A DNA stretch of 40,518 nt, taken from the NCBI RefSeq assembly GCF_002904335.1, contig NZ_PPHF01000134.1, forward strand, positions 1-40,518, given 5' to 3'. Source of the DNA: Amycolatopsis sp. CA-126428 (lineage in GTDB: Bacteria; Actinomycetota; Actinomycetes; Mycobacteriales; Pseudonocardiaceae). The notes below the pieces were generated by a model, which did no database searches, had not been told where the DNA came from, and worked only from the letters and a program-made list of their open reading frames with translations. Below, piece by piece: positions 23,703 to 31,902 of this stretch. The position numbers were made by a program, and so were the translations under genes. Position 1 is the first letter of the stretch. Every line of letters begins with the position of its first letter.

Positions 23703-24938
23703 ATGAGCCGTTCCCACGCCGAAGCCGTACAGCTCGCGGTCGCCGCGCTAACCGCGGGCGGAATGATCGTCGTCAGAGACGCGCCCGAGCGCGAGAACGA
23801 GGGTGACCTGATCGCGGCTGCAGAACTGATCTCGGACCGGCAGATGGCTTTCTTGGTCAGGCACACCACCGGCATCGTCTGTGCGCCGATGCCGGCCGCC
23901 CGCGCCGACGAACTGCGACTGCCGCCGATGGTGGCCGACAACTCCGACAATCACGACACGGCGTTCACCGTCAGTGTGGATCTGGCCGGCACCGGTACGG
24001 GCGTGTCCGCCGCCGACCGGGCGCGCACGGTGCGAGCCCTCGCCGATCCGAAGTTGCGTCCCGAGCGGCTACGCCGCCCCGGTCACATCTTCCCGCTGCG
24101 CGCCCGCGACGGAGGCGTGCTCGAGCGCGCCGGACACACCGAAGCCGCCGTCGACCTGCTCACCGACGCCGACCTGTCGGGCGTAGGCGTAATCAGCGAA
24201 ATAGTCGCCGAAGACGGTTCGATGCGTCGCGGGACCGACCTGGAGCAATTCGCGTATCACCATGATCTCCCGCTGCTGGACATCGCCGATCTTGTGCGTC
24301 TGCGGACGGCCGAGCAGCCGGTCGAGCCGATCAGCAGCGCGACCATGCCCACCGAATTCGGCACGTTCCGAGCCGTCGTCTACCGCGCGGTCGATGCCAC
24401 CGAACACCTCGCCCTCGTGATGGGCGACGTCGCCGCTGCGGGCGCCACCGGCAGCGGTGTCCTCGTTCGCGTGCACAGCGAATGCCTCACCGGGGACCTC
24501 CTGGGCTCGTTGCGCTGCGACTGCGGTGTCCAGCTGGAGCAAGCACTGCGTGCGATCGCCGCCGAAGGCTGCGGCGTCGTCGTGTACTTGCGCGGACATG
24601 AGGGTCGAGGCATCGGTCTCGGCCACAAGATCCGCGCCTACGACCTGCAGGACCAGGGCTTGGACACCATCGAGGCCAACATGGCCCAGGGAATGCCCGC
24701 CGACGATCGGAGCTACGAAGTCGGTGCCCGGATCCTCGATGACCTCGGGATTCGCACCATTCGGCTGATCACCAACAATCCTGTCAAGTACCGGGGCCTG
24801 GACGGACAGGGACTTCGTATCGCCGGCCGGGTGGGCCTTCCCACCGTGGCGAATGTCCACAACGTCCGGTACTTGCGCACCAAACGAGACTTGATGGGCC
24901 ACGCGCTGGACTTGAGCATGGCGGCAAGAGCCGAATAA
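23703..24938 (+). CDS. ribBA: Bifunctional DHBP synthase / GTP cyclohydrolase II
   Basis: A 411-residue cytosolic enzyme making both precursors of riboflavin. Residues 1-205 are 3,4-dihydroxy-2-butanone-4-phosphate synthase: RENEGDL (acidic residues for Mg and ribulose-5-phosphate) near 30-36, HTTGIVCAPM, and GHTEAAVDL. Residues 210-411 are GTP cyclohydrolase II: zinc ligands Cys261, Cys272 and Cys274 in HSECLTGDLLGSLRCDCG, then RGHEGRGIGL. All key residues are present. ATG 23703 follows GGAGG; the frame is open further upstream but through the promoter. No rib genes for later steps are nearby, so this is an extra copy placed in a flavin-using cluster. Likely co-transcribed with the next two genes. 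Confidence 0.95.
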   Translation: MSRSHAEAVQLAVAALTAGGMIVVRDAPERENEGDLIAAAELISDRQMAFLVRHTTGIVCAPMPAARADELRLPPMVADNSDNHDTAFTVSVDLAGTGTGVSAADRARTVRALADPKLRPERLRRPGHIFPLRARDGGVLERAGHTEAAVDLLTDADLSGVGVISEIVAEDGSMRRGTDLEQFAYHHDLPLLDIADLVRLRTAEQPVEPISSATMPTEFGTFRAVVYRAVDATEHLALVMGDVAAAGATGSGVLVRVHSECLTGDLLGSLRCDCGVQLEQALRAIAAEGCGVVVYLRGHEGRGIGLGHKIRAYDLQDQGLDTIEANMAQGMPADDRSYEVGARILDDLGIRTIRLITNNPVKYRGLDGQGLRIAGRVGLPTVANVHNVRYLRTKRDLMGHALDLSMAARAE

Positions 24939-24990
24939 GCACGATATTTCCCCTTTGCTACCACACGTTAATCGCCAAGAGAGGTCGATT

Positions 24991-26028
24991 ATGATCGAGA
25001 CGTGGGGCTTTTACCTGTTCACCTCCGGGAACACCGGTCCGGCGGAACGACCGACACCGACGCAGTATCAAGAGGCTTACGACCGCTACATGCACCTGTG
25101 GGCATCCTGCGAGGAGTGGGGATTCGACGGCCTCGCGTTCGCGGAGCACCACTTCGACCCGGTCTCCATTTCTCCGTCGGCGCACCTGCTGGTCGCCGCT
25201 GTCGCGGCCAGGACGAAGACCCTGCGCTTCACGACGCTGGGCAGCGTGCTGGCCTTGCACGACGCGCGCCGCTACGTCGAGGAGGTGGGCATGCTCGACT
25301 ACATCACGCGCGGCCGATTCGAACCCGGTATCGCGCCCGGCGCGGGTGACGCCGAAGCCATCAAGGCCGGCTTGCCGCCGGAAGAAATCCGGCCCCGCTA
25401 TCACAGCGGTGCCGACCTTCTGAGCAAAGCGGCCGAAAGCCCGATCGTGACCCACCAGGACGCGTTCACCAACCTTGAGGAGGTCCTGATGGTCCCGTCG
25501 ATGCGGCCGGAAACCGGTTGCTCGACGTGGGCGACCGTCATGTCCCCCAATTCGGCGAAGTGGGCGGCGGAGAAGGGGTACAAGCTGTGCACGGCGTGGC
25601 TGCCCACGCCGATCGCCGCGTCCGTGGCCGCTGCGTATCGCGACGCCGCGCACGCCGCGGGGCGGGCCGTGGATCCGTCGATGCTGGGCTTGCGCCGGAG
25701 GGTGTTCGTCGCCGCGTCGGACGCCGAAGCGCAGGAGAAATACGAAGCCTCCCGCGACATGGTCGGTGTGACCTCGGGCAGAGCGTTCGAGACGACCGAC
25801 CGCGCTGTCCGCACCATGGCGAATGAACCTGACGACTTCGCCATCGGCTCGCCGGCGACAGTGGCCGAAAAGCTGGTCGAGCAGTGCCGGGCCGGCGGCT
25901 ACGGGGCGGTGATGTGCTTCACCGACTTCGCGTTGTTCGAGCACGCGGACCTCGTCGGATCTCACGAACTGATCGGTCGCAAGGTAGCTCCCATCCTGAG
26001 GTCGGCGACCGTCTCGCCAGCAGCCTGA
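24991..26028 (+). CDS. Luciferase-like (LLM class) flavin monooxygenase
   Basis: A 345-residue TIM-barrel flavin-dependent oxidoreductase of the bacterial luciferase family. The N-terminal strand IETWGFYLFTSGN, the segment GFDGLAFAEHHFDP (family hallmark EHH, near residues 40-55) and LGSVLALHDARRYVEEVGMLD are clear; the C-terminal GSPATVAEKLVEQ is also typical. It would use FMNH2 and oxygen, for example to cleave a C-S or C-N bond or oxidise a ketone. ATG 24991 follows AGAGAGG; 52 bases after ribBA. It pairs with the FMN reductase and DszC-like enzyme across the promoter. Confidence 0.9.
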   Translation: MIETWGFYLFTSGNTGPAERPTPTQYQEAYDRYMHLWASCEEWGFDGLAFAEHHFDPVSISPSAHLLVAAVAARTKTLRFTTLGSVLALHDARRYVEEVGMLDYITRGRFEPGIAPGAGDAEAIKAGLPPEEIRPRYHSGADLLSKAAESPIVTHQDAFTNLEEVLMVPSMRPETGCSTWATVMSPNSAKWAAEKGYKLCTAWLPTPIAASVAAAYRDAAHAAGRAVDPSMLGLRRRVFVAASDAEAQEKYEASRDMVGVTSGRAFETTDRAVRTMANEPDDFAIGSPATVAEKLVEQCRAGGYGAVMCFTDFALFEHADLVGSHELIGRKVAPILRSATVSPAA

Positions 26029-26064
26029 TGTCGACGGAATTCTTCGGATCACCAAGGGGTATCT

Positions 26065-26907
26065 ATGACGGTCACGCACGACTTCGAGACGCACCATACG
26101 ACCGGCGGAAGCGGCCTGGCGCTGGATGTGTTCCGCCCTAGCGCTGGCAGCCGTCGATGCGCGGTCGTGGTCCTGCACGGAGGCGGATGGCGGTCCGGTT
26201 CCCGGGAGCTTGTCCACACGCGCGCGGCCGCGCTCGCAGCTCACGGGTTCACCGCCGTAGCGGCGCAGTATCGATTGCTCGACGTCGCGGCGTGGCCAGC
26301 GGCGCTAAGCGACGTCGCTGAGGCGTGTTCATGGGTCCGTGAGAGCGCCGACACGCTCGAAATTGCACCGGACTATCTCGTGGTGCAAGGGCACTCGGCC
26401 GGAGCTCACCTCGCATTGATGGCGGGCACGTTCGACGCCGAGCTGCGACCGGCAGCTGTCGTCGCCTACTACCCGGCCATCGGTTTTCACGACGTGCCCG
26501 CGCCCGCGGCAGGTTCACTGTCTCTGCCGCTGGAGATGGACGACGTCGGCCGAGTCCCCAGCTGGATGCTGTTCCCCGCTGGGGCCGGCCAGGCCGACCT
26601 GCGCGCGGCCAGCCCGATCGACCTGATGCAGAAGGATTTCCCTCCGACGATCATCCAGCACGGGACAGCCGACAAGGCAATCGACGCGCGCTCGAGCATG
26701 GCGCTGCACCAGCGTCTGGCCGATCTCGGCGTGCCGGCCGACCTGCACCTGTACTCCGGCCAGAACCACGAATTCGACCGAGCACCGTCGATGACCACGA
26801 CCACCGTCAGTGCCACGGTCGCCTTTCTGGAGCGCTTTGTGACGGATCGGGAGCGACAGACTGCAGAAGCCCAGCGGTTCCCCTTTCCGCCATCTCCGGA
26901 TGCCTGA
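26065..26907 (+). CDS. Alpha/beta hydrolase (BD-FAE/HSL-like esterase)
   Basis: A 280-residue serine hydrolase. The oxyanion motif VVLHGGGWRSGS is near residue 35-46, the nucleophile elbow VQGHSAGAHLAL near 109-120 (Ser in GHSAG), the acid in the HGTADKAID segment and the catalytic His in YSGQNHEFDR. The ATG follows AAGGGG, 36 bases after the LLM gene, so it is the last gene of the ribBA-LLM-hydrolase operon. It probably hydrolyses the ester or lactone made by the monooxygenase step. It is of the same broad group as the decayed hydrolase at 21.2-22.1 kb. Confidence 0.9.
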   Translation: MTVTHDFETHHTTGGSGLALDVFRPSAGSRRCAVVVLHGGGWRSGSRELVHTRAAALAAHGFTAVAAQYRLLDVAAWPAALSDVAEACSWVRESADTLEIAPDYLVVQGHSAGAHLALMAGTFDAELRPAAVVAYYPAIGFHDVPAPAAGSLSLPLEMDDVGRVPSWMLFPAGAGQADLRAASPIDLMQKDFPPTIIQHGTADKAIDARSSMALHQRLADLGVPADLHLYSGQNHEFDRAPSMTTTTVSATVAFLERFVTDRERQTAEAQRFPFPPSPDA

Positions 26908-26983
26908 CTGCGGCCTTCCGCAACCAGCTGAAACCTGTCGTGTGCGCCGGAGTCGGCGTGGACCGTCATCGAGGAGGCATCGG

Positions 26984-27148
26984 ATGCCCACGGCGAACGA
27001 GACACAATCGATGGATGCCGCGCCCGTGCACAGATTCGACTTGCTTGTGAAGAAGCTTGGCCGCGGTCGGACAAGACCACGATCCGTTACGCCACCTCCG
27101 CGCGCCAACTCCTCACCACTGTCGTCGAATGCCGGTATTGACGGTTGA
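26984..27148 (+). pseudogene. Short unrecognised frame with strong ribosome site
   Basis: ATG 26984 follows GAGGAGG at ideal spacing and opens a 54-codon frame (MPTANETQSMDAAPVHRFDLLVKKLG). After KKLG the codon quality falls, while another frame becomes coding-like (RSDKTTIRYATSARQLLTTV, stop at 27139-27141). I read it as a small frameshifted or truncated gene of unknown family. Function unknown. Confidence 0.35.
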
Positions 27149-27160
27149 GCGCTGGCCGGT

Positions 27161-27201
27161 CCCCGAACGGCGCCCGCCCTGCGGGCGGGCGCCGTTCGGG
27201 G
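27161..27201. terminator. 19-bp perfect hairpin
   Basis: CCCCGAACGGCGCCCGCCC (27161-27179), three bases, then its exact complement to 27201. It is one of the strongest stem-loops in the window. It lies between the plus-strand operon and the end of the minus-strand MBL gene (stop 27204-27206), so it serves as a bidirectional terminator. No U tract. Confidence 0.75.
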
Positions 27202-27203
27202 TC

Positions 27204-27659
27204 TCAGGCGGCGAACGGGCCCAGGTCGCGCACCGCGCGCAGGCGCTCCCCCGCCTCCTGGATCACCGGTTCGCCGTGGCCGAAGCACGCAATGTCGGAG
27301 TCGAGCGCGGCGAGCAGCCGGAACGATGCCGCGGCTCGGTCCCGGACGAGGTTGAACGGACCGAGCATCAGCGCGCCGCTGTTCTCGAAGATCGTGTCGC
27401 CGGTGAACAGTACCCGTGGGCCGGGCAGGTGCAGGCCGATACCGCCTGGAGTGTGCCCGGGGCCGTGCACGACGACGGCTCCGTCGCCCAATGGCAGCGC
27501 GTCGCCGTCTGACAGCTCGCGGTCGACCCGGCATGGTGATGTGGGCGGCATTTCCCCGTTGTCCCCGCTGATCTGCGCGAGCAGCGCCTCCTCTGAGTGC
27601 AGCAGCGTCGGCATCGGCGCGGGTGCGTCGCCGAAGCCCCGGGGCTTGAGCGCGGCCAC
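27204..27659 (-). pseudogene. MBL-fold hydrolase lacking its N-terminal half
   Basis: A 151-codon frame encoding the C-terminal half of a metallo-beta-lactamase-fold hydrolase: GPGHTPGGIGLHL (third metal His), FTGDTIFENSGAL (bridging Asp) and CFGHGEPV (last His). The HxHxDH motif that carries the other metal ligands is missing, because the gene starts abruptly at about 27660 where a truncated oxidoreductase begins in the opposite direction. GTG 27659 could start translation, but the product could not hold the dinuclear site. Confidence 0.75.
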
Positions 27660-27664
27660 CCGCC

Positions 27665-28263
27665 CTCGAGCCGGCGGCCGCTGCTGCGCTGCCCATGGCC
27701 GTGAACACCGCGCAACTCGGCCTGGACCTGCTCGGCGTCACCCCCGCCACGACCCTGCTCGTCAATGGCGGCACCACCACCGGCGGCTTCGCCGCGGTGC
27801 CCCTCGCCCGCCTGACCGGGGCCCGGGTGCTCACTACCGCGGGCCCCACCCACACCGAAGCCTTGCGCGCCACCGGAGCCGAGGTCACCGCTTACGGCAC
27901 GGGCATGGCCGAACGGGTCCGCGAACTGGCGGGCGGGCCCGTCGACGTCGTCCTCGACGTCTCACCGCACGACGACGCCACCATCCCGGAACTCCTGCGC
28001 ACGGTCACCGACCCCCACCAAGTCCTCACCATTAGCAACCTGTCGCAGGCACACGGATCCGGCGCCCGCGACGCATTCACCGAAGGACCTCTCGGCCACC
28101 GCTACGACGTTGTCGGGGAGTGCAGCCAGCTCGCGGCCGAGGGGCAGTTCGGTATCCCCGTCGCCCGCATCATCCCCTCTCCGACTGGCGTGAAGTCATC
28201 CAACTGAGCCAATCACCACACCCCGGCGGCAAGATCGTCCTCCAGGTCACCGAGCCGCAGTGA
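27665..28263 (+). pseudogene. MDR quinone oxidoreductase lacking N-terminus, frameshifted
   Basis: The Rossmann half of an MDR oxidoreductase: EPAAAAALPMAVNTAQLGL (the usual linker helix), LLVNGGTTTGGFAAVPLA (nucleotide loop, degraded from GGGTTVG), TGARVLTTAGPTHTEAL, VDVVLDVSPHD, and HRYDVVGECSQLAAEG. At about 28174-28180 (CCCC run) the frame shifts; the true end (SDWREVIQLSQS, GGKIVLQVTEPQ, stop 28261-28263) is in the next frame. The GroES-like N-domain is absent. Two lesions mean a pseudogene. Confidence 0.72.
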
Positions 28264-28276
28264 AACGAATCTCTGA

Positions 28277-28534
28277 GGCGCACCCGCTCTGAGCCGCGTA
28301 TCGGTTGCAACGAACACTGCGTTCGCCAACCGCCGGTGCGAGAACCTGTTCCACCTCCGCGCTGCTGTCGGCCGCCTCGCGGCTGGCGACGTGGTGACCC
28401 GCAGCGAGGTCAGCGACAGGTGGAGCGCCCGGCGCGAAGCTGAGGGCCAACGATCTCCGGGCAACAAGGCCGTGATCCTCGAGCGGACTTTCCTACAGGC
28501 GCGGGAACTCGAGCCTTCCGCGGCATCAGCTTGA
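28277..28534 (+). CDS. Unrecognised coding-like frame without start
   Basis: An 85-codon frame with about 80% G/C third positions (segments ENLFHLRAAVGRLAAGDVV, EVSDRWSARREAEGQ, NKAVILERTFLQARELE). It has helical, charged character like a small regulatory or DNA-binding region, but I recognise no family. There is no ATG or GTG at its beginning, so it is probably a 5'-truncated fragment, close to the truncated oxidoreductase. Confidence 0.3.
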   Translation, partial: GAPALSRVSVATNTAFANRRCENLFHLRAAVGRLAAGDVVTRSEVSDRWSARREAEGQRSPGNKAVILERTFLQARELEPSAASA

Positions 28535-28591
28535 GGCTCCGTCCATGCGGTCGAGGGCAGCACGCACGGCCCGGGTTTGTCGGAGGTCGGA

Positions 28592-29785
28592 CTATCCGGT
28601 CGCTTCGGGACTGTGCGTTCGTCGCGACGTACGGGTGCTGGCTGTCGCCATCAGCACGACAGCGGGGAGGGTGAGCAGACCGACGCGCAGGTTGCTGAGC
28701 TGAGCGAGCGTACCAGCGACCAGGGGACCGGTGACCTGGCCAAGGCTAGCGACCGTAAGGATCTGGCCGAGTGCTTGATCGGCGGTGCGGGGGCTGGCGG
28801 CGACGTGCAGGGCGGCGGCGAGCGGGAACGTGCCCCCGATTCCGATGCCGGTGATCACGAGCCCGACGGTCGCCGGTAGCGGGTTGCTGGTGGCGAGAAG
28901 AATCGGGGTGCCGAGGAGTGCGGTGAGCAGCGACAACCGAAGGACCGCCGTCGTGGACAGGTGCCGGGCGAGGCGGCTGGCCAGCAGACGGCCGGCGAAG
29001 TTGGAGGCGTAGAGGACGCTGACCAAACCGGCGGCGGTGTCCCGGCCGATACCGACGTCATCGTGCAGGTAGCTGGCGGCCCAGAAGCTGATCGTGAACT
29101 CCAGGGCGACCACCGCGACGACGGTCGTCAGGGTCCGCAGTGGTGTCGACCCGGCCGCACTACCGGCACGCGCGGTGTCCGGTGCCGGCGCGGTATCGGG
29201 TATGCGGGTGCGCCGCAGAGCGATGGCTGCGGCGGCGACCAGGGCGAAGGCGATGACGAAGGAGAACTGCCAGCCGAGGGCGGTGGCGGCGCAGGCGCTG
29301 ACGACGGCGGGGGTGACAATGCCGGCCACGCTGACAGCGCCTTCGCCTTCGGTCATCGCGACGGCGCGGTGGCGGTGGTGCAGGTCGGACAGCACCGCCC
29401 AGAGCCGGATGAGGGCGGCGGTGGCGAAGGCGCTGAGCAGGAAAGCCGCGGTCAGCGTCACCGCAAGCGCCCGGCCGTAGCCGAGCAGTACACCGGAGAC
29501 GGCCGCGGCGAGGAGGCCGACGACGATAGTGGGCCGCCGCGGCGTGCGGGAGCGGCTGGCGTGGATGCCGGCGGCCAGGCTGCCGAGGGCGAACGCGACC
29601 TGGTGCAGCGCACCGAGGAGATATGAGGTGTGCTCGATCTCCCGCAGATACGGCAAAACCGGGCCGAGGGCGGCGAAGAGGATGCCGAAGGCGAATAACG
29701 CCGCGAATGCTGCCCACGTCGCGCCGTCACGCCGGTAGACTGCCGCCTTCGGCTCGGTGGGAGCGGCTCGGTCGTGGCGGCTCAT
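28592..29785 (-). CDS. MFS transporter coupled to a ROK regulator
   Basis: A 397-residue 12-span major facilitator (YtbD/sugar-efflux-like by general pattern; no clear drug-family motif). Loop 2-3 is GIHASRSRTPRRPTIVVG, an atypical form of the DRxGRR motif. Start ATG 29785 overlaps the ROK stop by four bases (ATGA). Regulated with, and probably by, the ROK protein. Substrate unknown, perhaps a sugar since ROK repressors bind sugars. Confidence 0.87.
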   Translation of the reverse strand: MSRHDRAAPTEPKAAVYRRDGATWAAFAALFAFGILFAALGPVLPYLREIEHTSYLLGALHQVAFALGSLAAGIHASRSRTPRRPTIVVGLLAAAVSGVLLGYGRALAVTLTAAFLLSAFATAALIRLWAVLSDLHHRHRAVAMTEGEGAVSVAGIVTPAVVSACAATALGWQFSFVIAFALVAAAAIALRRTRIPDTAPAPDTARAGSAAGSTPLRTLTTVVAVVALEFTISFWAASYLHDDVGIGRDTAAGLVSVLYASNFAGRLLASRLARHLSTTAVLRLSLLTALLGTPILLATSNPLPATVGLVITGIGIGGTFPLAAALHVAASPRTADQALGQILTVASLGQVTGPLVAGTLAQLSNLRVGLLTLPAVVLMATASTRTSRRTHSPEATG

Positions 29786-30954
29786 CGGGACACCGGTGTG
29801 CGGCTGGCCCAGCGCGCGAGCATCTCGGCGTCCAGGACACGGTCGAACGCCGAGAGCCCGACGCCAATCAGGGCCGCGTCCGCTCCGGACAGCGCGGTGA
29901 CGATGCGGGGCGGTGGGTCGCGGTGCACGATCATCAGCCCGTCGTGCACGGCGCGGTCGAATTCGTCCGTCGCGGCATCGCGCAGGTGTGCGGCGAGGCC
30001 GCCGAGGGTGATCAGGTCCGGATCGAGGGCGTTGATCAGCCCGGCGAGCCCGCGGCCGAGGTCGACGGCCAGCGCGAGACGGGTCGCGCGGATTTCCGGT
30101 GTGGGGGCGGGGTCGGTGTAGAGCCGGTGGAGCCATGCGCGGGGATCGGGCTCGGCTGGCACGTGAGTGCGGCGGGCGATCGCCGGGGCGTCGAAGGCGA
30201 CGGTCCAGCAGCCGCGGGCGCCGCACGGGCATGCGGCGGCGGGGTCGCCGAAGGGCAGGTGCCCGAATTCGCCGTGCAGCCCGCGGGCGCTGGGCGTGGG
30301 CCGGCCGTCGACGATGAAGGCGCCACCGACACCGACTTCGACCACCACGTGCAACAGCGTGTACGGGTGCGGGCTGTGGAGCCGGGCCTCCGCGACTGCG
30401 GCCATCGTCGCGTCGTTGCCCATCACCACCGGCAGGTCCGGGTCGGGCGCGATGCGGGCGATCGGCAGGTCGTGCCAGCCGAGCATGGTCATCTGCGCTA
30501 GCAGGTGCTCGGCCACCGGTCCGGGCATCGCCACCCCGACTCCGACGATTCGGGGCTTGAGGGACGCGGTGAGCGGCGCGATCCGCGCGCTCAGGCGGTC
30601 GAGCAGTGTCTCCGGGTCGGTGCCGTCGTGTCGGCCGGTGGCTGCGATGGTGACCTCGCCGGCCAGGTCGCAGGTCCCGATGCGCCAGTCGCCGTGTCGC
30701 ACGTCGACGACCATGGTCAAGGGGCCCGCGGGGTGGGCGTGCACGGTGGTCGTCGGCCGCCCGGGGCCGGTCGCCGGGGCGCGGCGTTCGACGACCAGCT
30801 CGGCTCGAGTCAGTCGTTTGACCAGGTCGGAGGTGGGGCCGCTGTCGAGACCCAGGTGCCGGCCCAGCTGGGGGCGGGTGAGAACCGCTTCGCGGCGTAG
30901 CACCGACAGCGCGTCGGCGGCCGAACGCCAGTGTCGTGCTTGGGCTGTGGTCAT
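29782..30954 (-). CDS. ROK-family transcriptional repressor
   Basis: A 390-residue NagC/XylR-type protein. A winged helix at about residues 15-57 (DALSVLRREAVLTRPQLGRHLGLD) is followed by the ROK sugar-kinase-like fold: GVGVAMPGPVAEH, the catalytic-type GNDATMAAV (Asp181), EVGVGGAFIVDG, GLHGEFGHLPF (His232) and the zinc motif CPCGARGCW with Cys242, Cys244 and Cys249. The N-terminal winged helix makes it a repressor responding to a sugar. A 25-bp palindrome 9 bases before the ATG is its likely site. Confidence 0.92.
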   Translation of the reverse strand: MTTAQARHWRSAADALSVLRREAVLTRPQLGRHLGLDSGPTSDLVKRLTRAELVVERRAPATGPGRPTTTVHAHPAGPLTMVVDVRHGDWRIGTCDLAGEVTIAATGRHDGTDPETLLDRLSARIAPLTASLKPRIVGVGVAMPGPVAEHLLAQMTMLGWHDLPIARIAPDPDLPVVMGNDATMAAVAEARLHSPHPYTLLHVVVEVGVGGAFIVDGRPTPSARGLHGEFGHLPFGDPAAACPCGARGCWTVAFDAPAIARRTHVPAEPDPRAWLHRLYTDPAPTPEIRATRLALAVDLGRGLAGLINALDPDLITLGGLAAHLRDAATDEFDRAVHDGLMIVHRDPPPRIVTALSGADAALIGVGLSAFDRVLDAEMLARWASRTPVSR

Positions 30955-30962
30955 CGCCCCTT

Positions 30963-30987
30963 AATATACTCGTGCAGCGAGGATATT
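30963..30987. promoter_or_regulatory. Palindromic ROK operator
   Basis: AATAT-A-CTCG, TGCAG, CGAG-G-ATATT: a 25-base interrupted palindrome with 9 of 10 paired positions in each arm matching, immediately upstream of the ROK start. AT-rich ends and size agree with NagC/Mlc-type sites. Confidence 0.65.
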
Positions 30988-31213
30988 CCAAGGCGATGGT
31001 CGCTTGGACGCTTCGCCGTCGGGGATGAACCGATTCCGCTGTCCGAGGTAGAACGCGACTGGTCGCTGCCGGCCGACAGCAGCAAGCGCATCGTGCTGAC
31101 CCGAGGACGCGGATTCCGGCTCGACGCAGCCGGTGATGACTGGTCGTCCTTGACTGTGGATGGTGATAGCCGGATATTCGAGACATATCGACCCTCACTC
31201 AGAACACGCCGCG
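30988..31213 (+). other. Unrecognised coding-like frame
   Basis: The plus-strand frame through this gap (segments DEPIPLSEVERDWSLPADSS, RIVLTRGRGFRLD) has good codon quality for about 45 codons, but no start codon after the ROK operator and no family I recognise. It then runs into the 3' end of the phosphatase gene. Possibly a gene fragment. Confidence 0.25.
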
Positions 31214-31828
31214 CTACCTCATGCTCGCCGGCTCGCCGTTGAATTGGAGCAGAGCGCCGGTGTTGCCGGTGAGCCGGATTTCGGTCAAACCGACATTGCG
31301 CATGGTGGGAAACACCCGGCGGTAGTCGGCAAGGTGGATACCCATCAGTCTGCAAAGCAGGAGCCGGATCAAGGTCGAGTGGCCGATGATCAGGACGCGG
31401 CCGTTCGGGTATTCGTCGGCAACGTCGTCGAGGAAAGCCAGGGCCCGCTCGATCGCCCGGACCGGGTCTTCACCGCCCGGCAGGTGATGGCCCACCGGGT
31501 CCCGGGTGAACTCCGTCCACCGCTCGCCCAGCCGGTGGGCCATTTCGCCGGCGGTCAGTCCCTCGCCGTCACCGAAGTCGAGTTCGCGCAAGCGGTCGTC
31601 GATTCGCTCCGGTAAATTCGTCCGCTCGCACACCGGGACGAGTGTCTGGCGTGCTCGCCGCAGCGGAGAGCTGAAACATGCCGACAGTCCCGCCGTCGCG
31701 GCCCAGCGGGCCAAGCGCTGAGCCTGCAGACGGCCCGTACTGGTCAAGTCGATGTCGCTGCGGCCGGCGTAGCGGTTGTCCGCGTGCCACTCGGACTGAC
31801 CATGGCGCACCAGCACGACGTCGGTCAC
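31214..31828 (-). CDS. Histidine phosphatase family protein
   Basis: A 204-residue branch-1 histidine phosphatase (phosphoglycerate-mutase fold). The catalytic LVRHGQSEW is at residues 6-14 (His9 phosphorylated), the second Arg in SSPLRRARQT, the proton donor Glu in RLRELDFGDGEG and the second His in LIIGHSTLIRLL. Such proteins remove phosphate from small metabolites (sugar phosphates, phosphoglycerate). GTG 31828 follows GGGAGGC. Last gene of the ABC/kinase/dehydrogenase operon, so it probably dephosphorylates a pathway intermediate or an overflow product. Confidence 0.9.
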   Translation of the reverse strand: MTDVVLVRHGQSEWHADNRYAGRSDIDLTSTGRLQAQRLARWAATAGLSACFSSPLRRARQTLVPVCERTNLPERIDDRLRELDFGDGEGLTAGEMAHRLGERWTEFTRDPVGHHLPGGEDPVRAIERALAFLDDVADEYPNGRVLIIGHSTLIRLLLCRLMGIHLADYRRVFPTMRNVGLTEIRLTGNTGALLQFNGEPASMR

Positions 31829-31902
31829 CTGGATGCCTCCCGTTGGTTGATGCTGTTCCTGGGGCGATGACTGCCGGTCGCTCCCATGCCGACGGTGGCG
31901 GC

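Noticed and set aside
27665..27700. Cluster of CTCGAG, GCGGCCGC and CCATGG sites suggesting a cloning junction
   Set aside because: The same bases encode a natural MDR segment (EPAAAAALPMAVNTA) in frame with the rest, so the sites are a product of GC-rich coding sequence.
28592..31198. Very long minus-strand open frame (868 codons) spanning the MFS and ROK genes
   Set aside because: Most of it is Arg/Pro-rich antisense or out-of-frame reading of the ROK gene; only its last 397 codons, from ATG 29785, are the MFS protein.
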